Source of the DNA: Neolentinus lepideus HHB14362 ss-1
Lineage: Eukaryota > Basidiomycota > Agaricomycetes > Gloeophyllales > Gloeophyllaceae
Assembly: GCA_001632425.1 (NCBI GenBank)
Contig: KV425578.1
Location: forward strand, 151,165-215,164
DNA length: 64,000 nt
Direction of reading: 5' to 3'
The notes under the pieces are model-generated. The model had not been told where the DNA came from, made no database searches, and worked only from the letters and a program-made list of their open reading frames with translations. Numbering within the stretch: position 1 is the stretch's first letter; every line of letters starts with the position of its first letter. Shown one piece after another: positions 44,485 through 56,805 of the stretch. The translations under genes and the position numbers were made by a program.

Positions 44485-44973
44485 TCAACAGCTACAGAAA
44501 TCATACTGACTTGCACGTTGACGAATTAAGACCGCCCGTTCTTCGTAGTAGCGATTTTGTGTCGCCATATATGCTTCGGTGACTTCGAAAGCATCCAGAA
44601 TATTCTTCTCCCAAGGAGTGTAGATGAATTGCCGGTTTGATGATGCAGTGATATTGCGCTTGATTGTCATCTTTTCCTTGCAATTCGCAACGATGCTATC
44701 TCGGATTCATGCCGTCCATATGCATATACCACTAGGTTCAGTCCGAATCAGGGGAGGCGGGGCAGCTTTGACGCTCAGACTATCAGGATGCAAGGGACGC
44801 GGAGAAGATGTTTTGGGTGGCTTATTTTGGAGAGCGAGTAATGTGGACGGCCATGAGGACTTGACAGGGATCTTTCTCCTAGCTCCGTCTTGCTCCTGCA
44901 CACTTACGAACGTCTTCCGCATATACCCGGTGCAGTTGTTTACTGTGTTTACGTAATCTCCCCATCGAAGCAC
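44485..44973 (-). CDS. Possible small hypothetical gene
   Basis: Two protein-like segments lie in tandem on the minus strand. The upstream one (44707-44973) includes RWGDYVNTVNNCTGYMRKTF and a Pro/Ser-rich end. The downstream one (44485-44670) reads TIKRNITASSNRQFIYTPWE then KNILDAFEVTEAYMATQNRY and ERAVLIRQRASQYDFCSC-stop, with helix-like composition. An intron beginning GTGGTATATGC near 44730 could join them, but the phase of the junction is not certain. I recognise no family. It may be a pseudogene. Confidence 0.3.
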
Positions 44974-45082
44974 AGGTTGATCGGTTCGGTTATTCAGTAT
45001 AGCCGGTCGGCACTGTCATGATTCGACGCGACCGTGACAGCGTATTCAGCGTCTGTCCGCGACACACCGGCTCATTATAGCA

Positions 45083-46249
45083 ATGTCGCATGTTCAACCC
45101 ATAGTAGCGTCGACGGCGGTGTTCAAGGATGATATTTTTAAAGGAAAGGTATTGTTCTGCACAGGTGGCGGTTCTGGGATATGCAAAGGCATGACAGAAG
45201 CAGTGGTAAGTTACCGTCAGGGTGTAACATCATGATTGCTTGTTTGTGACTACGGACTTCCCAAGATGAGACACGGTGCAGATGCTGTGATAGTAGGCCG
45301 GAAGTGAGTGCGGATTGAGTTCAGTGTTCGTTACATCGACCTGTCGTTGATATCCTTCTGCGAACGTACTTCAGGCTAGATCGCCTCATGCAGTCCGCTG
45401 AAGAACTGTCTCGACTCACTGGTCGGACGTGCTTGCCAGTGCAGGCGGACGTACGGTATCCGAAGCAGATTCAGGATGCAGTCGCAAAGACTATCGAGAA
45501 GTTTGGAAAGATTGACTTCGTCATTTGTGGTATGCGTCCTATTACGTATAGCCACACCGTTCGCCTGGTTCTGATATATTGCTAGGTGCTGCTGGCAATT
45601 TCTTAGCTCCTATCTCCGGCTTATCGGAGAATGGTTTCAGGACGGTCATAGAGATAGACACTGTAGGTCACGTGCTGTCCTCAAATGTATCATTTGTTAC
45701 GATCATTCTCGCAGCTGGGCACCTACAATACTATCAAAGCTACACTACCACACGTCCGTGCCACAAAGGGTTCATACATTCATGTCAGTGCTACGTTGCA
45801 CTATAGAGGTATCAAGTCACTCGTTTTTTGTTGCACTACTTCCTAAGTTCAAACTTCGCGTTGCAGGTACTCCCTATCAAGTGCATGTTTCTGCGGCGAA
45901 GGCAGCTGTTGACGCTACCTCAAATGTCTTGGCCGTCGAGGAAGGACCGCATGGCGTTCGGTCTAATGTTATCGCCCCTGGTCCCATTGCAGGGACTGAA
46001 GGTGCAGACCGTCTGACGCCGAAGGGTCCGGGCAGTGGCATGGGGGCTATGCCTGCAGGCCGCTATGGTGATGTCAAGGATATCGCCAACACTGCAGTAT
46101 TTCTCTTCAGTGACGCTGCAAGCTTCCTGTCGGGACAGGTGATCGCTGTCGACGGCGCGTCAGAACATATTCGATCCATGCAGCTGCCTTATCCCGAATC
46201 TGTTCTGGACCCTGTGTCCATGAAAAGCTTGATAAAGCCCAGGATGTGA
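45083..46249 (+). CDS. Peroxisomal-type 2,4-dienoyl-CoA reductase (short-chain dehydrogenase)
   Basis: NADPH-dependent enzyme needed to beta-oxidise unsaturated fatty acids with even-numbered double bonds. The start MSHVQPIVASTAVFKDDIFK leads into the Rossmann motif CTGGGSGICKGM. ADAVIVGRKLDRLMQSAEEL, DFVICGAAGNFLAPI and IEIDT then GTYNTIKATLPHV follow, across introns. HVSATLHYRGTPYQVHVSAA then KAAVDA is the active-site block typical of DECR2/SPS19. NVIAPGPIAGTEGADRL and FLSGQVIAVDGASEH complete the fold. About five introns, all GT-AG. The C-terminal tripeptide PRM fits the broad PTS1 consensus [SAPC][KRH][LM], supporting a peroxisomal location. Confidence 0.92.
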
Positions 46250-47263
46250 GAGTGATGTTGGCCCAGTCATGTTTATTACCTCTTGTATATGTCTGATATG
46301 TCGTGTGTCGTCGGATACTGAAGATTACCTGCGGGTGATTAGCCAAAGAAATCTGATAGCACAGAAAATTTATTAATTATATCACTGGCGTTCATTTGAA
46401 TCTATGGCATTGTGAAACTAGTCTTTAGTCCGACGTATGTATCTCGGTCACTACTACAAATTCAGATGGTGAGATAAATATTAACATGGGATAGCGTTAA
46501 GGTGTGGGACCAGCGACGATGCGAGCGATTGAAGAGCTTGTATAGTTGCGACTATCCTTGTCCCAAAGCAGAAATCCGAGGGTGCAAGCAGGCCGCTGAG
46601 TGTTATCTATCAGGTGGCGGTGGTCGACCGCTTGAGAGGTTCGTAAATGGCGGTCGAGACCGTCTGTCCGTTTGTCCTTAATCGCCCAAAAAATAGAACA
46701 ACGCATGGACGTCTGGCAGGCATGAAAATCGGGCCTTGCCGGCTCCTATACGGCGGACAGACTGGATCCGCGCTTTACGGGTCCACAGAATCCTCAGTCT
46801 CGGTCAGGTGGCCGTTGGGTTCAGGAAGCAAATGAGCCGCTGCGTAGCGAGAACGAACCTACGCACCAATATCAATCTGACTGAACCGTGTAAAGACGGC
46901 CCAGAGGTCATAATGCTTCTCAGACTATAACGGGGCAAGTCTGTGAGGCTGCTCGATCAGGTACGCGATATATATGCTTACATGTCGAGAATGCTATCCC
47001 GAGCTAGTTTTTTCGGCTTTCTAACCGGAACCAGTTACATGGACCGAGATTCAGCATTTTATTGTCTTTGTTGTATACCAACGGTTGGGACATTGGCATC
47101 AACGATGTGAAGTCACAGCACAGAAGGATAAGCGGGGGAGAAGTGCTGAGGTCTGACCCTCAAATCATGTTCTCAGATCTAGAGTGGTCCAACGAAACTT
47201 GACATTTGTAATGTTTCTGACGCACACCAACGGGTCGACTCTTACCACCCCAGGCGACTAATA
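46250..47263. other. Intergenic region between the reductase gene and the MITE
   Basis: 3' flank of the reductase gene, then unassigned sequence with no recognised genes or repeats. Confidence 0.5.
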
Positions 47264-47675
47264 GCCCTCCTCAATTCTAGCTGATAGCCTCCAGCTGATA
47301 ACTTTTGAGCTCTTTCAGGGTCCCTGCCGAGCGGCGATCTTCGTTTGAATCTCTCTGGAGGCCACGAAAAGCTACCAGCCAGGTCAATTCTATCAGTGAC
47401 CCAGAGGGCAGTTGTTCCAGCTGATACCTGCGACTTCCGAGGGCGGAGTTTGAAGATGACACGTGAGTTCTCTGATCGACCAATGAGCGTCCGGCGTCTG
47501 ACAGCATCTTGATAGCCGGGTACAGCCGAAACGCAAGAGGCATCAGCGAGCTGGTGTATCAGCTGCAGCGCTCAATTCTTAGCTGGCTGATACCTCTGTG
47601 CCGTTCTGCATCTCGTCAGCACAGCGGATCCAGAAAGCTATCAGCTGGAGGCTATCAGCCAAAATTGAGGAGGGC
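47264..47675. mobile_element. MITE, 412 bp, ~43 bp terminal inverted repeats
   Basis: Ends are GCCCTCCTCAATTCTAGCTG... on the left and the inverse of GCCCTCCTCAATTTTGGCTG... on the right. Both continue with ATAGCCTCCAGCTGATA. TAATA immediately flanks both ends (47259-47263 and 47676-47680), a candidate target duplication that contains the TA expected for Tc1/mariner-like insertion. Inside, the word AGCTGATA / TATCAGCT recurs several more times (about 47430, 47560, 47580). There is no coding capacity, so it must rely on a transposase elsewhere. Confidence 0.88.
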
Positions 47676-49077
47676 TAATATAAGGAGTCTTTGGGAAGGA
47701 GTGTAAGGTCAGTAACTTTGTCATTACTGGGAATCTTATCGAATATGATACCCAACGCCAGGGTACCGGCAATGCCCCCCATCACTTGCTAGGTTCTTCT
47801 CAGGCTCTTAGGAACCTAAAAGCAAGTGACAGCCTGGGTGGAATTTCGAAAGACTCCCTATTTGTTTCCTGCCTACAGTGCCTTCCGCTCAAAACCGACC
47901 ACTCGGCAATAGGCGGGACTGCAACCATATCAGGACCTTGGAAGAAATTCGTGTTGGGACAAAAACTATACCAATCGACTCCTTTTTGTAGTAGCTTTCG
48001 ACCTATCAGGTTACATTTTCTGAATTCATGATTTTGAGATTTTGACCCTTCCGATATTTGAATTTGAGTCAGAGTTGAGTCAGAATTCCCATATTCGGAA
48101 ACTTATCTTGGCTTATACCGGTCGGACTTCTAATGTGACTACAGAACACTACCACTACTTCTATGATATAGGGTGGTATATACATACAGAGCATATGAAG
48201 ATTTAATTTAGTAATATTTTATGGTTCATCATGATGTTTGCACCAATACACTGGTGTGAGCAGAATTTTCCACAGCGGGTTCTGTGTTAGGCCTTGGCTG
48301 ATGGAGCAGTACTCAGTTGGTAAGAAACCTGGAATTGACTTGTTTAGCACCTGACAAGTGTTGCTGCTTTGGTTGATGCTGTCTTTTTGTTAAAGGAGCT
48401 ATGCCAGCCTTACATACTAAGCATACTAGACTTCTGGTATGTTGAACCCAATATTTGAATGATTATGTAATCATCCAAAAAAATCAAAATGTGTATTTAT
48501 GCATCTTTTGTCCAAGTTTATGTTTCAAAATTTCTTCCGGGTGCCTCCAGCACCTCGGTTCAAGTCAGGCAGAGGTGCCGAGTCTTAGTGAAGGAAACTG
48601 TAGTCTTCAACGCGAGAAGGCAGGATCTGCGAAAGATACATCTGCTCAGCCGTTCCCGCTTCTTGGTTTTCTGCCGGCGGGAGAATCTAGGGCCGTAATA
48701 GACGGGAAGGTCGACGGATAAAGAATTTCATGTCAGTATATGTGCGCGCAGTACGGGAATGCCGTGCAATGTGTCATACCGGATACAAAGTTTGTAGGAG
48801 AATTCGGAATTTATCACGCCGACTACGTTTGGTACTTCCTTGAAACCTGTTTATCGTGCACGGAATTTGTACAAAGACTATAAAAACTCATTCGGCGAGA
48901 TAATCTTTCGCTCTGAAATATGGAGAAGAAGTGGAACGCACCCAACCCCATGGTTCCTCAGCCGAACATCTTATAGCCACTGTCTCACAATAGAGGCAAA
49001 CAAATGTCGGTATTCGCCGCAAGCGCTTGGAAGTCCCACCAACTTGAGCTCGAACAACCAATTGCAAAGACACTACC
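47676..49077. other. Intergenic region
   Basis: A weak hairpin (CACTTGCT...AGCAAGTG, 47783-47829) lies just beyond the MITE. The rest, including A/T-rich sequence at 48030-48250 and 48440-48540, holds no recognised gene. The last 100 bases are the 5' region of the small gene at 49078. Confidence 0.45.
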
Positions 49078-49320
49078 ATGGCTCGTCGCTCTGCCCCTCC
49101 CGGCTCTGGTCCTGCATATATGGCGCCTCACGGCGCAGTCCGACTGGGTCGCTCCGCTCATTACGACCCCGATGAATCGGCATTCTCGCGTTTCATGCGC
49201 GAGCAAGTCTTTGCTCCAGAAAAAATGGCGGGAAACATCAATATCGCCACCGCTGTGAGCGTATTCGCGTTCGGCATCTTCGCAGTACGGACATGGGGTG
49301 ACTTGTTGCTGCCTGCATGA
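49078..49320 (+). CDS. Small single-pass membrane protein, TOM-subunit-like
   Basis: An 80-residue, intron-free frame starting MARRSAPPGSGPAYMAPHGA. The soluble part contains YDPDESAFSRFMREQVFAPEKM. A single C-terminal hydrophobic segment (INIATAVSVFAFGIFAV) is followed by RTWGDLLLPA-stop. A short polar N-terminus, one C-terminal membrane span and a hydrophobic LLLPA-like ending resemble the small tail-anchored subunits of the mitochondrial outer-membrane translocase (Tom5/Tom6 class). This assignment rests on architecture and general pattern only. Another small mitochondrial membrane protein is possible. It converges on ATE1. Confidence 0.6.
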   Translation: MARRSAPPGSGPAYMAPHGAVRLGRSAHYDPDESAFSRFMREQVFAPEKMAGNINIATAVSVFAFGIFAVRTWGDLLLPA

Positions 49321-49907
49321 GGGGGTGGCTCGAGGAGTAAAGGGATGCGTGGTCCAGTCCTCGTGCATGAGGACCCACCGAGCAAAATTGTGCGTCTGTC
49401 AGAGTGCTTCATCTGGTCGTACATCCTGATCTTCTCGGGTTTGTAGACGTTCGCTGACCAGCGTCAATACTTAATCATCACATATTCAGGACCGACCGCG
49501 GGCTATGCGGACTTTTGACCTCATCACCACTCGCAGTTCACTCGTATCCTATGTATCTTAGACGACAAACACATCATAATGCCCCACAGAATTATTCCCT
49601 ATTGAGTCCTTTCTCTCGCCCATGACCCATGTATACCGCGAGTTTCCCTACGTGACCCCGATCTTAGCGCCCGATTTCGGTATGACCAAGAAGCGCAGCT
49701 CTTCTCCAGAGTCTAGCATGTATGTGGCACTGTCCAAACAAAAAGCTGTCTCTTGAACACCATCTGGGTGTAATCCGCAAGCACTAGCTGGGCGTGCCGC
49801 TCTTGCGTGTATGCCGGCGACTTGCGCATAAGATTCATACCTCCAGGCTACAAGTAGCTCGAATCCAAGCGATCTGCCAATACCACGGTTCTGACGTACC
49901 TTCACCA
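49321..49907. other. Intergenic region between convergent genes
   Basis: 3' flanks. A minus-strand frame (49648-49908) abuts the end of ATE1 and might be an alternative last exon, reached by the GTACGT donor near 49900. Nothing supports this firmly. Confidence 0.4.
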
Positions 49908-51819
49908 CTAGTGAAACACCATTTCCTTGGCTAAGTCTACACCTAAGCTCTCCACGGTTGCTAATATGGCTGGCCGCAGATACATCGTGTCAGCCCACGC
50001 GTCGGAGCTCTCAAGCGCGCAGATCGTGTATGTCAGTATTCTAGTTTTTATAAATGGGTGGAGACACATACTCTGAGTGGCATCACCTCCGCCTCGCCGT
50101 CTTTGAGCTTTGCGAACCGTATATCGTCGAGATCTTCCTCCGGTGGCGCAATTACCAGCTCTACCGCGCTCGTCATTAGTGGGGCCGACCAGAAATATCG
50201 ACTTCGACTCACGTTCTCCTGGATCGTCGGGCCCGTCTAGTGAGTGTTCCGGGTGCGCGAAACACGCGTAACGATAACGGTTCAGGAGGGGAAGGCAGTC
50301 TTCCAGGGCGTGCCAGTCCAGTTCTTCCTGTAAGTCGGCAACATTTGAGGTGACCGAAATCATAAGCGAAACGGAGCTATATACCGGATCAGCTAGGTAC
50401 GTCGGATAGTAATCGCCTTTGTATCGCATTTTTGGGTTTGAGTGTACATACAATCCTAGATGGACGTGAGATCAGGGTCGATGTCATATCCAGGCAAAGT
50501 ACATACCAAGGTGGAGATGCTTCATTTCTGGGAGGCCCGCACAGTTCATCTCCTGCACTAGAGCTGCTTCACGCATGATACTGAGCTAGATCGAAAGCCA
50601 CGTGATTAACTACAGGTGTACGAAAATTAAGCGGGCACTATTTACCTTGCCTAGCGAATACTTAGCCCACCGCCTATCATACATGAAATACACACTCGAC
50701 ACCGAGCCGGGTAGGACATCGAGGACGCTCAAACCTATGAGCCTGCCATCGAGCCTGTACAGCTGGTGGTACGAGCCGTACTGCCTGGGGAGGTGCGCAG
50801 GCGGTGCAGTCGAGGTGTACGGGATCGTGGTATTCTGCCGCCAAGCCGGGTTTGTAGGTGGGTCATCGGCACTGTGGAAAAAGGAACTACCTACGATCAA
50901 GGGGGACTCGACCAGGAAGCGGTAGAAGAGATAGGGCAGGTTGAGCGTATCTTGGTGGACTTGTGTTTGGTAGGTCTCGTAGAGGCGGTATTTCTCAGCG
51001 GTGTAGCTGGGGGATTCGAGGAATACCTGGAGTGGGAGATAGTTAATTGGTTGGAGAGTGTGGCATAGAATGCAGAACTGTGGAGATACCTCGAATTTGT
51101 GCGCCATGCGCTCTGAGGTCGTCCGGTGCTCGACAGAGTGTAACGTTGATGCCAGCAATGTCGAAGAGGTGTTTTCTTGTTTACTAGGGTGTTCACAGAG
51201 CCTTCGGTGTTCATCAATGAACCTAGGCATTACATCGTAACACACTCACCCTTCGGACGGGATGGAAGTATCCGTGCTCAAATTCGTTGCATTGCCGTGA
51301 GCAATGAATCGATTCCATCTGAGGGCAGTGCCTAGTACCAGTAGTGGGATATCTAATTCGACAAACACTCACCGGTACATTACCTTCCGCTGACTTCGCG
51401 TTGGTTTGAAGTCCAGTGCATCGAGTCTGTACAGAGGGGTGCGACATCAGCGCTTGTACACCTGGTATTAGTCTGAGTGTTACACGTCCTTGATTGGGTA
51501 TTGCGGGCAACACGATCGTCGTGAGTCCGGCTTGTAGCAATATATGCCTGACCTTCTCCAACCTCTGAGCAGCATCCTATGGTATACCTGACGTATAAAT
51601 GTTTAGGCCACGCAGCACACGAGAGAAAGGGGTGCTTGCCTCGCAAGACAGCTGGACAGCTGTCAACCCAGTGGTAAAACTAGTCTGACTGTCGGTCCAA
51701 GCGCCTTCGTCCGACCCATCTTGACGATCGCAATAACTGCAAATCGAGGCATCTCGTCCCTGCGCATGTATGACGTTTTGTGAGATGGCCTTGAGAGCGT
51801 TCAAATTGGTAAGAGGCAT
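49908..51819 (-). CDS. ATE1: Arginyl-tRNA--protein transferase (N-end rule)
   Basis: Transfers Arg from Arg-tRNA to proteins with N-terminal Asp, Glu or oxidised Cys, marking them for degradation. The start MPLTNLNALKAISQNVIHAQ precedes SICSYCDRQDGS, the N-terminal Cys motif. Then LLRGWRRSGIYCYKPD and RRSCCPQY supply the Cys-Cys element. RLDALDFKPTRSQRK, HKFEVSP, FLESPSYTAEKYRLYETYQ, FYRFLVESPL, then LYRLDGRLIGLSVLDVLPGS and VYFMYDRRWAKYSLGK are the C-terminal ATE signatures. YYVHSNPKMRYKGDYYPTYL, LEDCLPLLNRYRYACFAHPE and MYLRPAILATVESLGVDLAK complete it. Multiple introns; boundaries near 50340-50480 and 51440-51520 are uncertain. Confidence 0.9.
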
Positions 51820-54339
51820 CAGATAGTGGTGTGGAACGTGATAGCGACTTTTCCGTTTTGGAGTTGAGTGGATCGGCGCAAGGTTAAGCTCAGCTGTTGT
51901 AACGAGGGGAAACAGTAATAGACCTGCGTCCCCAAGAAAGGTAAGACCCTGGAGGATGGCGTCTGGCCACAAATGTATCCTGAGGGTAAGAACACGACTC
52001 CCGTGCGCGGTAACAGCTGTAAATACTGAGAACGCCGTTCTCGAGGCGGATCTCCGGAAGTCACATTAAATATTAGTTCGGTATGTTACGTTTGGTTAAT
52101 ATTCTCGGAAGTGCCAATGTCACAGACGCGTGATTCAGCCAATGAACGCGCGGGGTCCGGCCCGTGACCGAGGCCATCGACAACGAGCAACTCTGCACAA
52201 TTCTAGTTTACTTCGACTGGGACCCGACGTCGGTAATCGGAAGTAATTTGACAGTGTATTGGAGCGAATCTGGCACAGCTTTGTGTGGCGCAAAGTGGAG
52301 CTCAGAGGTGTTTCTACTCCAATCAGCCACTTGCTCCACCTGGAGCCACAACGCCTCTGCAAGTGACCAATTTGGAGCCCCCTACGCCCTCGAAACGTGC
52401 TGATATGATGTCTGCATCAAAAGGGGGACCAATAGCTGGCTACGCTTGTGTAATACGACGTAAGCTTGGAACATTAGCACGGGATGGAGTAACACAGGAC
52501 TCCTCCCTCTCAGTCTCATCATCTCATAATTCTCATCTGACATTCCTCGGCCGCTATTTCGGTGTGGTGAACTTATATCTCGCAACCTAGTTTTCAGCGT
52601 TGTGCAAGATGTCAGTACTAGACTCCAGATACGCCGGCCTCACCGGAACAGCTCCGACACCGAAAGAATGTCTCACCATGAAGAAAAATATTTGCCCAAT
52701 GGACGTCTTCCGCGTCTTACATCGGACGCCAATTTGTATTTGAAACCTCGTGCGACCAACGACTCCGGCCGCCTGACAAGACCAGGACCCTTCCAAACTT
52801 ATCAAAAGTTCTCCGTCTCTCCTCGTACCTTCTTCTCGTCTTGCATCCCTTCTCGCTACCCTGAGTCTTGACTCTACTTGGCGTCGGTGAGAAGACAGGC
52901 AGCCACATCGACATGGAAGGATGGACCCATAGTCGGACACAGCGGGAGACGGAGACGAATGGAGAGCCTGGGTCAGAGGATATGAGCTGCCCCTGAGTCA
53001 CGGAGAGGGAAGGAAGTTACGCGGGGCTGTCCACCGGAACATCGGGTAGGACGAGCAGGTATGGGACCATATGGGTGCGCAGGTTCTCCGACGTAGGATT
53101 TTACCGTGACGGCAGCACTTGCCCGGAATCGTCTTCTATGTGCCTCGACGTAGGTGACGTGTTCTCATTACCTTCCCTCGCGCCCCGGTTGTGCCCAAAT
53201 ATGATTCCATTTGTTCAGGACATGATAACACCATTCCTATTTCTGAGTACGCTCTCGTTGGAGTCGGTCCAGCCTGCTACTCCTCACCGCCATCGTCATT
53301 TGCGTGCCGACCTTGCATTGCGAGACGCTTCGTTCTGCTGCACACTAAACTCAGGTCCAAGCCGCCAGGACTAGGCGATCTGATGCCATCCAGTCCGGCT
53401 TGAAGGCCCTTTCTGCCACGTAAGTGTAAGCTCACCAAGTTAAACCTGCGTGGATGCCAAAGAACGTTATCGTTATCTAGATCTTCTATGCTTAATTCGA
53501 AGAGCCTCAGTACTATGTGTTGTGAATGATATGGATGAAAGAGAAAACCCGTCTCGCCAACAAATGGTCGGAATTGTTAGCCGCAAACTCGGAAAGGGAG
53601 CTAACCAGCACGTACAGGTCATACTGTCTGTTCTAATAAGCGTGTACCAGAGACGGCGAATGTTGGTCGTACTGGTGCGTCGCGACCACGAGCATTGTAT
53701 ATGTTGTGCGCCATGGCCCACAGGCCGTGCAGCATATAGTTTTTCCCTGATACCTTGGGCAGAGAATGTCAACGAAGCCTGGAGGAACAGATGAAGAAGT
53801 TAAGCATCCTTATCTTGCAATGCGAAATGATTGTGCATCCTGAAGACGTGCTCAGGACCAGTCGTGACTCGCAGAGGTGAACGGCTAGCTCGGAGCCAGT
53901 CACGGTGGGGTGAAGCCTCATTGGAGTACCGAGCTCGACTGGTTTCCTGCTGCACAAGTCAGCCTAATGGAAGTAGCGTGGAATAGTAGGATATGTGGAA
54001 GTGATGTTGTGTACAGAGTCGACCCTACGCTGAAGTCGAATTTGATTTGTAGACGGAGTGGCGGGAGTATATCCGTGGGAACCGGGCCCTTCTGCCTTGT
54101 TTCGAATCCTATGCCTGAGCCTCCCATTTCTTGCTGAGCGCTGAACAGTCGTGCTAGATTCATGCCAGGCCAACAAACTCGCAAGATACTGGCGGTTATA
54201 CCTTCGATCCGAAGTCGCACCCTAATCTTAGCCTGTGCGAGACATGTGGTGATTGACGGAAACCACTGATTGCGGAATGTGAGATAGTGGGATCGAGGTC
54301 TATCTCTCGAGGCAGACACATTGCCATTGCCCATCGGAG
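51820..54339. other. Intergenic region, 2.5 kb
   Basis: Promoter side of ATE1 and of the carboxypeptidase gene, with no supported gene between. Short frames on both strands (for example 52587-52940 minus, 53450-53794 plus) lack motifs. Confidence 0.45.
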
Positions 54340-56444
54340 ATGTTTCGAGCTGGACTGACTTGCACGAGCGTCGCAGTCGCCTGCTTACTATGGGCAACGG
54401 TCACTGCAGCGTATGAGCACTCATTTCAAAGGTGGAGCGGCAAGAAGTTTTGGAATCAACCCGACTACACCCGACTGGAGCTTGCCTCTTTCGAGGCCGC
54501 GTCGTTCAAGCCTGTCGGGAACCTCAACGCTTTGACGGACACATTTACGCTCCTGGGGCATCCTGCGTTCCCCAAGTACAGCGTCAGAATCAAGCAGAGC
54601 GACTTCTGTGATGGGACTGTGGCGTATGTGCCTTTTCCATTTTTTGATGCTCCGGTGGTACTTATTGTCTGACGTGCAAATGGATACGAAGGGCGTACAC
54701 AGGATATATCGATGTTGAGGCGAGACATCTGTTTTTCTACTTCTTTGAGAGCAGGAGCGATCCAGACAGGGACGATGTTATATTTTGGACGAATGGAGGT
54801 ACGATTGTAAACGATGGCTCATAGGATATTCACCTCACATCTTGTAAAAGGTCCTGGAGGGTCATCATCCATGGGTCTATTCATGGAGCTCGGTATGTCT
54901 CGTGCAAGCCCATTCACTGTTCCGTTCACGAGAACGTCGATGGCACCATAGGACCATGCAGAGTCGTGAATTCAACCTCAGTCGTTTATAACAAAGCGTC
55001 ATGGAATGCGAACGCAAACATATTCTTCATTGATCAACCAGTGGATGTAGGCTTCTCGTACGCCGAGCATGGGGAGTATGTCGTAAGTCAATCGAGTTCC
55101 AGTCACATTGGGTGTAGAAGTTAAACGACTTCGTTGCCTCCGTTAGAGCACAACCGAGGAAGCAGCTAAGGATATTGCAGCCTTCGTCTCCATCTTCTTT
55201 GAACACTTCAGTTCGTTTAAAGGCAGAGCATTACACATGGCCGGCGAATCTTACGGGGTGAGTTGTCTCGTATATTCACATTCACAAGGAAAGCGACTCA
55301 TACTTGCGTCAGGGTCGCTACATCCCTTTATTTTCATCCGCTATATATGACCAGAATATCGAGCTTGTGAAAGCTGGATTGACGCCTATTAACCTTACTT
55401 CTGCTATCATTGGTACGTTCGACAATACCGTGTATTGGCATGCTGATTCAGTTGTGTCTAATGTCAAGAAACGGTGTGACAAATCGGTTCACTCAGATAA
55501 CGTCCTACTACGACATGCAATGTACCCCGGCATCAGTAGAGCCAATCACAGACATCAGGTACTATTTCGACTTTGCATCTTCTGTTAAATATGATATGAC
55601 TGAAAATGCCGATGTAGTACCTGCACTAGGATGAAGCAAGCGATACCCAGGTGTCAGAAGCTCATGGAGACGTCTTGTATCGCGGGTTTCGATCCTATAG
55701 GTTGTGACGAGGCTATAGAGGTCTGCAGAATGGAAATTCAGGATCCCTACTGGAAAAGCGGTAAGTCTTTCCTTACTGTTGGTTCATATCGCTCATCTGC
55801 CGATCTTGATATTCCCAGGCATGAACGTCTACGACATCAGTAAGAAGTGTGAAGGTTCCCTCGAGGAGACACATTGTTATCCCATAACAAAGTAGCTCAT
55901 TAATAGGTGTTTGAATGATGTCACTAACAAGGTTAACAGATTAATCCAACAATACCTCAGTCAGCCCCACATCAGGCAGAAATTAGGCGTGGATCCCTCT
56001 ATTCCACTGGACAAGCCTCTCTCAAGCCATAACGTGGGCCTGGCCTTCGCCGGGACTCTCGACGGCCTGCACCCCTCTGACCTCTACGTTGCAGCACTCC
56101 TGGAACGTGGCGTGGACGTACTCATCTACGCTGGTACGTACGACTGGATTTGCAACTGGGTGGGGAATGAGAGGTGGACGCTAGCCCTTGACTGGAGTGG
56201 AAAGGAGGAGTTCGTGAGTCAGAGCTTGAGGGAGTGGAAAGTTAATGGGGAGGTGGCGGGGATGACCCGCAGTGCGAAGGGTTTCACTTTCGCTACTATT
56301 GACGGGGCTGGGCACATGGTAAGACATGCCCCTGCTGGGTTTGGCTTTTTTGGGTATTCACGTGCTTGCTTGTAGGTCCCGTATGACAAGCCTTGGGAGT
56401 CCCTGGAAATGGTGAACAGATGGCTGAAGAATCGACAGTTGTAA
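54340..56444 (+). CDS. Serine carboxypeptidase, S10 family, secreted
   Basis: Removes C-terminal residues from peptides in the vacuole or outside the cell. The ATG at 54340 starts a signal peptide (LTCTSVAVACLLWATVTAAY). A propeptide-like segment with LELASFEAASFKPVGNLNAL follows. The mature part shows AYTGYIDVEARHLFFYFFES, WTNGGPGGSSSMGLFMELGP (oxyanion region), NIFFIDQPVDVGFSYAEHG and the nucleophile box HMAGESYGGRYIPLFSSAI. VPRCQKLME precedes the C-terminal part. IYAGTYDWICNWVGNERW carries the catalytic Asp, and TIDGAGHMVPYDKPWESLEM the catalytic His, ending WLKNRQL-stop. About eight short introns; the model around 55400-55640 is least certain. A decayed relative lies at 63.1 kb. Confidence 0.92.
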
Positions 56445-56805
56445 ACGACACTAGCTTGCTGGAGTGGCTCTGCTATAGGCTTCAATCGATTAAGACGCTT
56501 TACGCATGAAACAAATCTCTAACATTGCGATACTCATTTGCTAAGAGCAGACTACTTTGAATCAGATTAACTTCCTCGTGTACTAATGAAGTCCGATTCT
56601 GCAGTTCACCCATACCTATTCCTGAATCCGCGATCTCCGTAGTATTGGTCTTACATACAGGTATGTCGTACAAAACTCTCTCTACACTCACAGATTTATC
56701 ACCGTTCCATTCCTTCCATCCCATTCGTGCCAGTCTTCTAACTGCCACGGTTAATGTGTTCGATAGACGCGGACACTGTCCGCGTCGGGGACTGATCAGT
56801 TCGTG
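56445..56805. other. Intergenic region
   Basis: 3' flank of the carboxypeptidase gene; nothing recognised. Confidence 0.45.

Noticed and set aside
47783..47829. Hairpin CACTTGCT...AGCAAGTG beyond the MITE, considered as another small element or terminator
   Set aside because: Imperfect pairing, no T-run and no flanking duplication.
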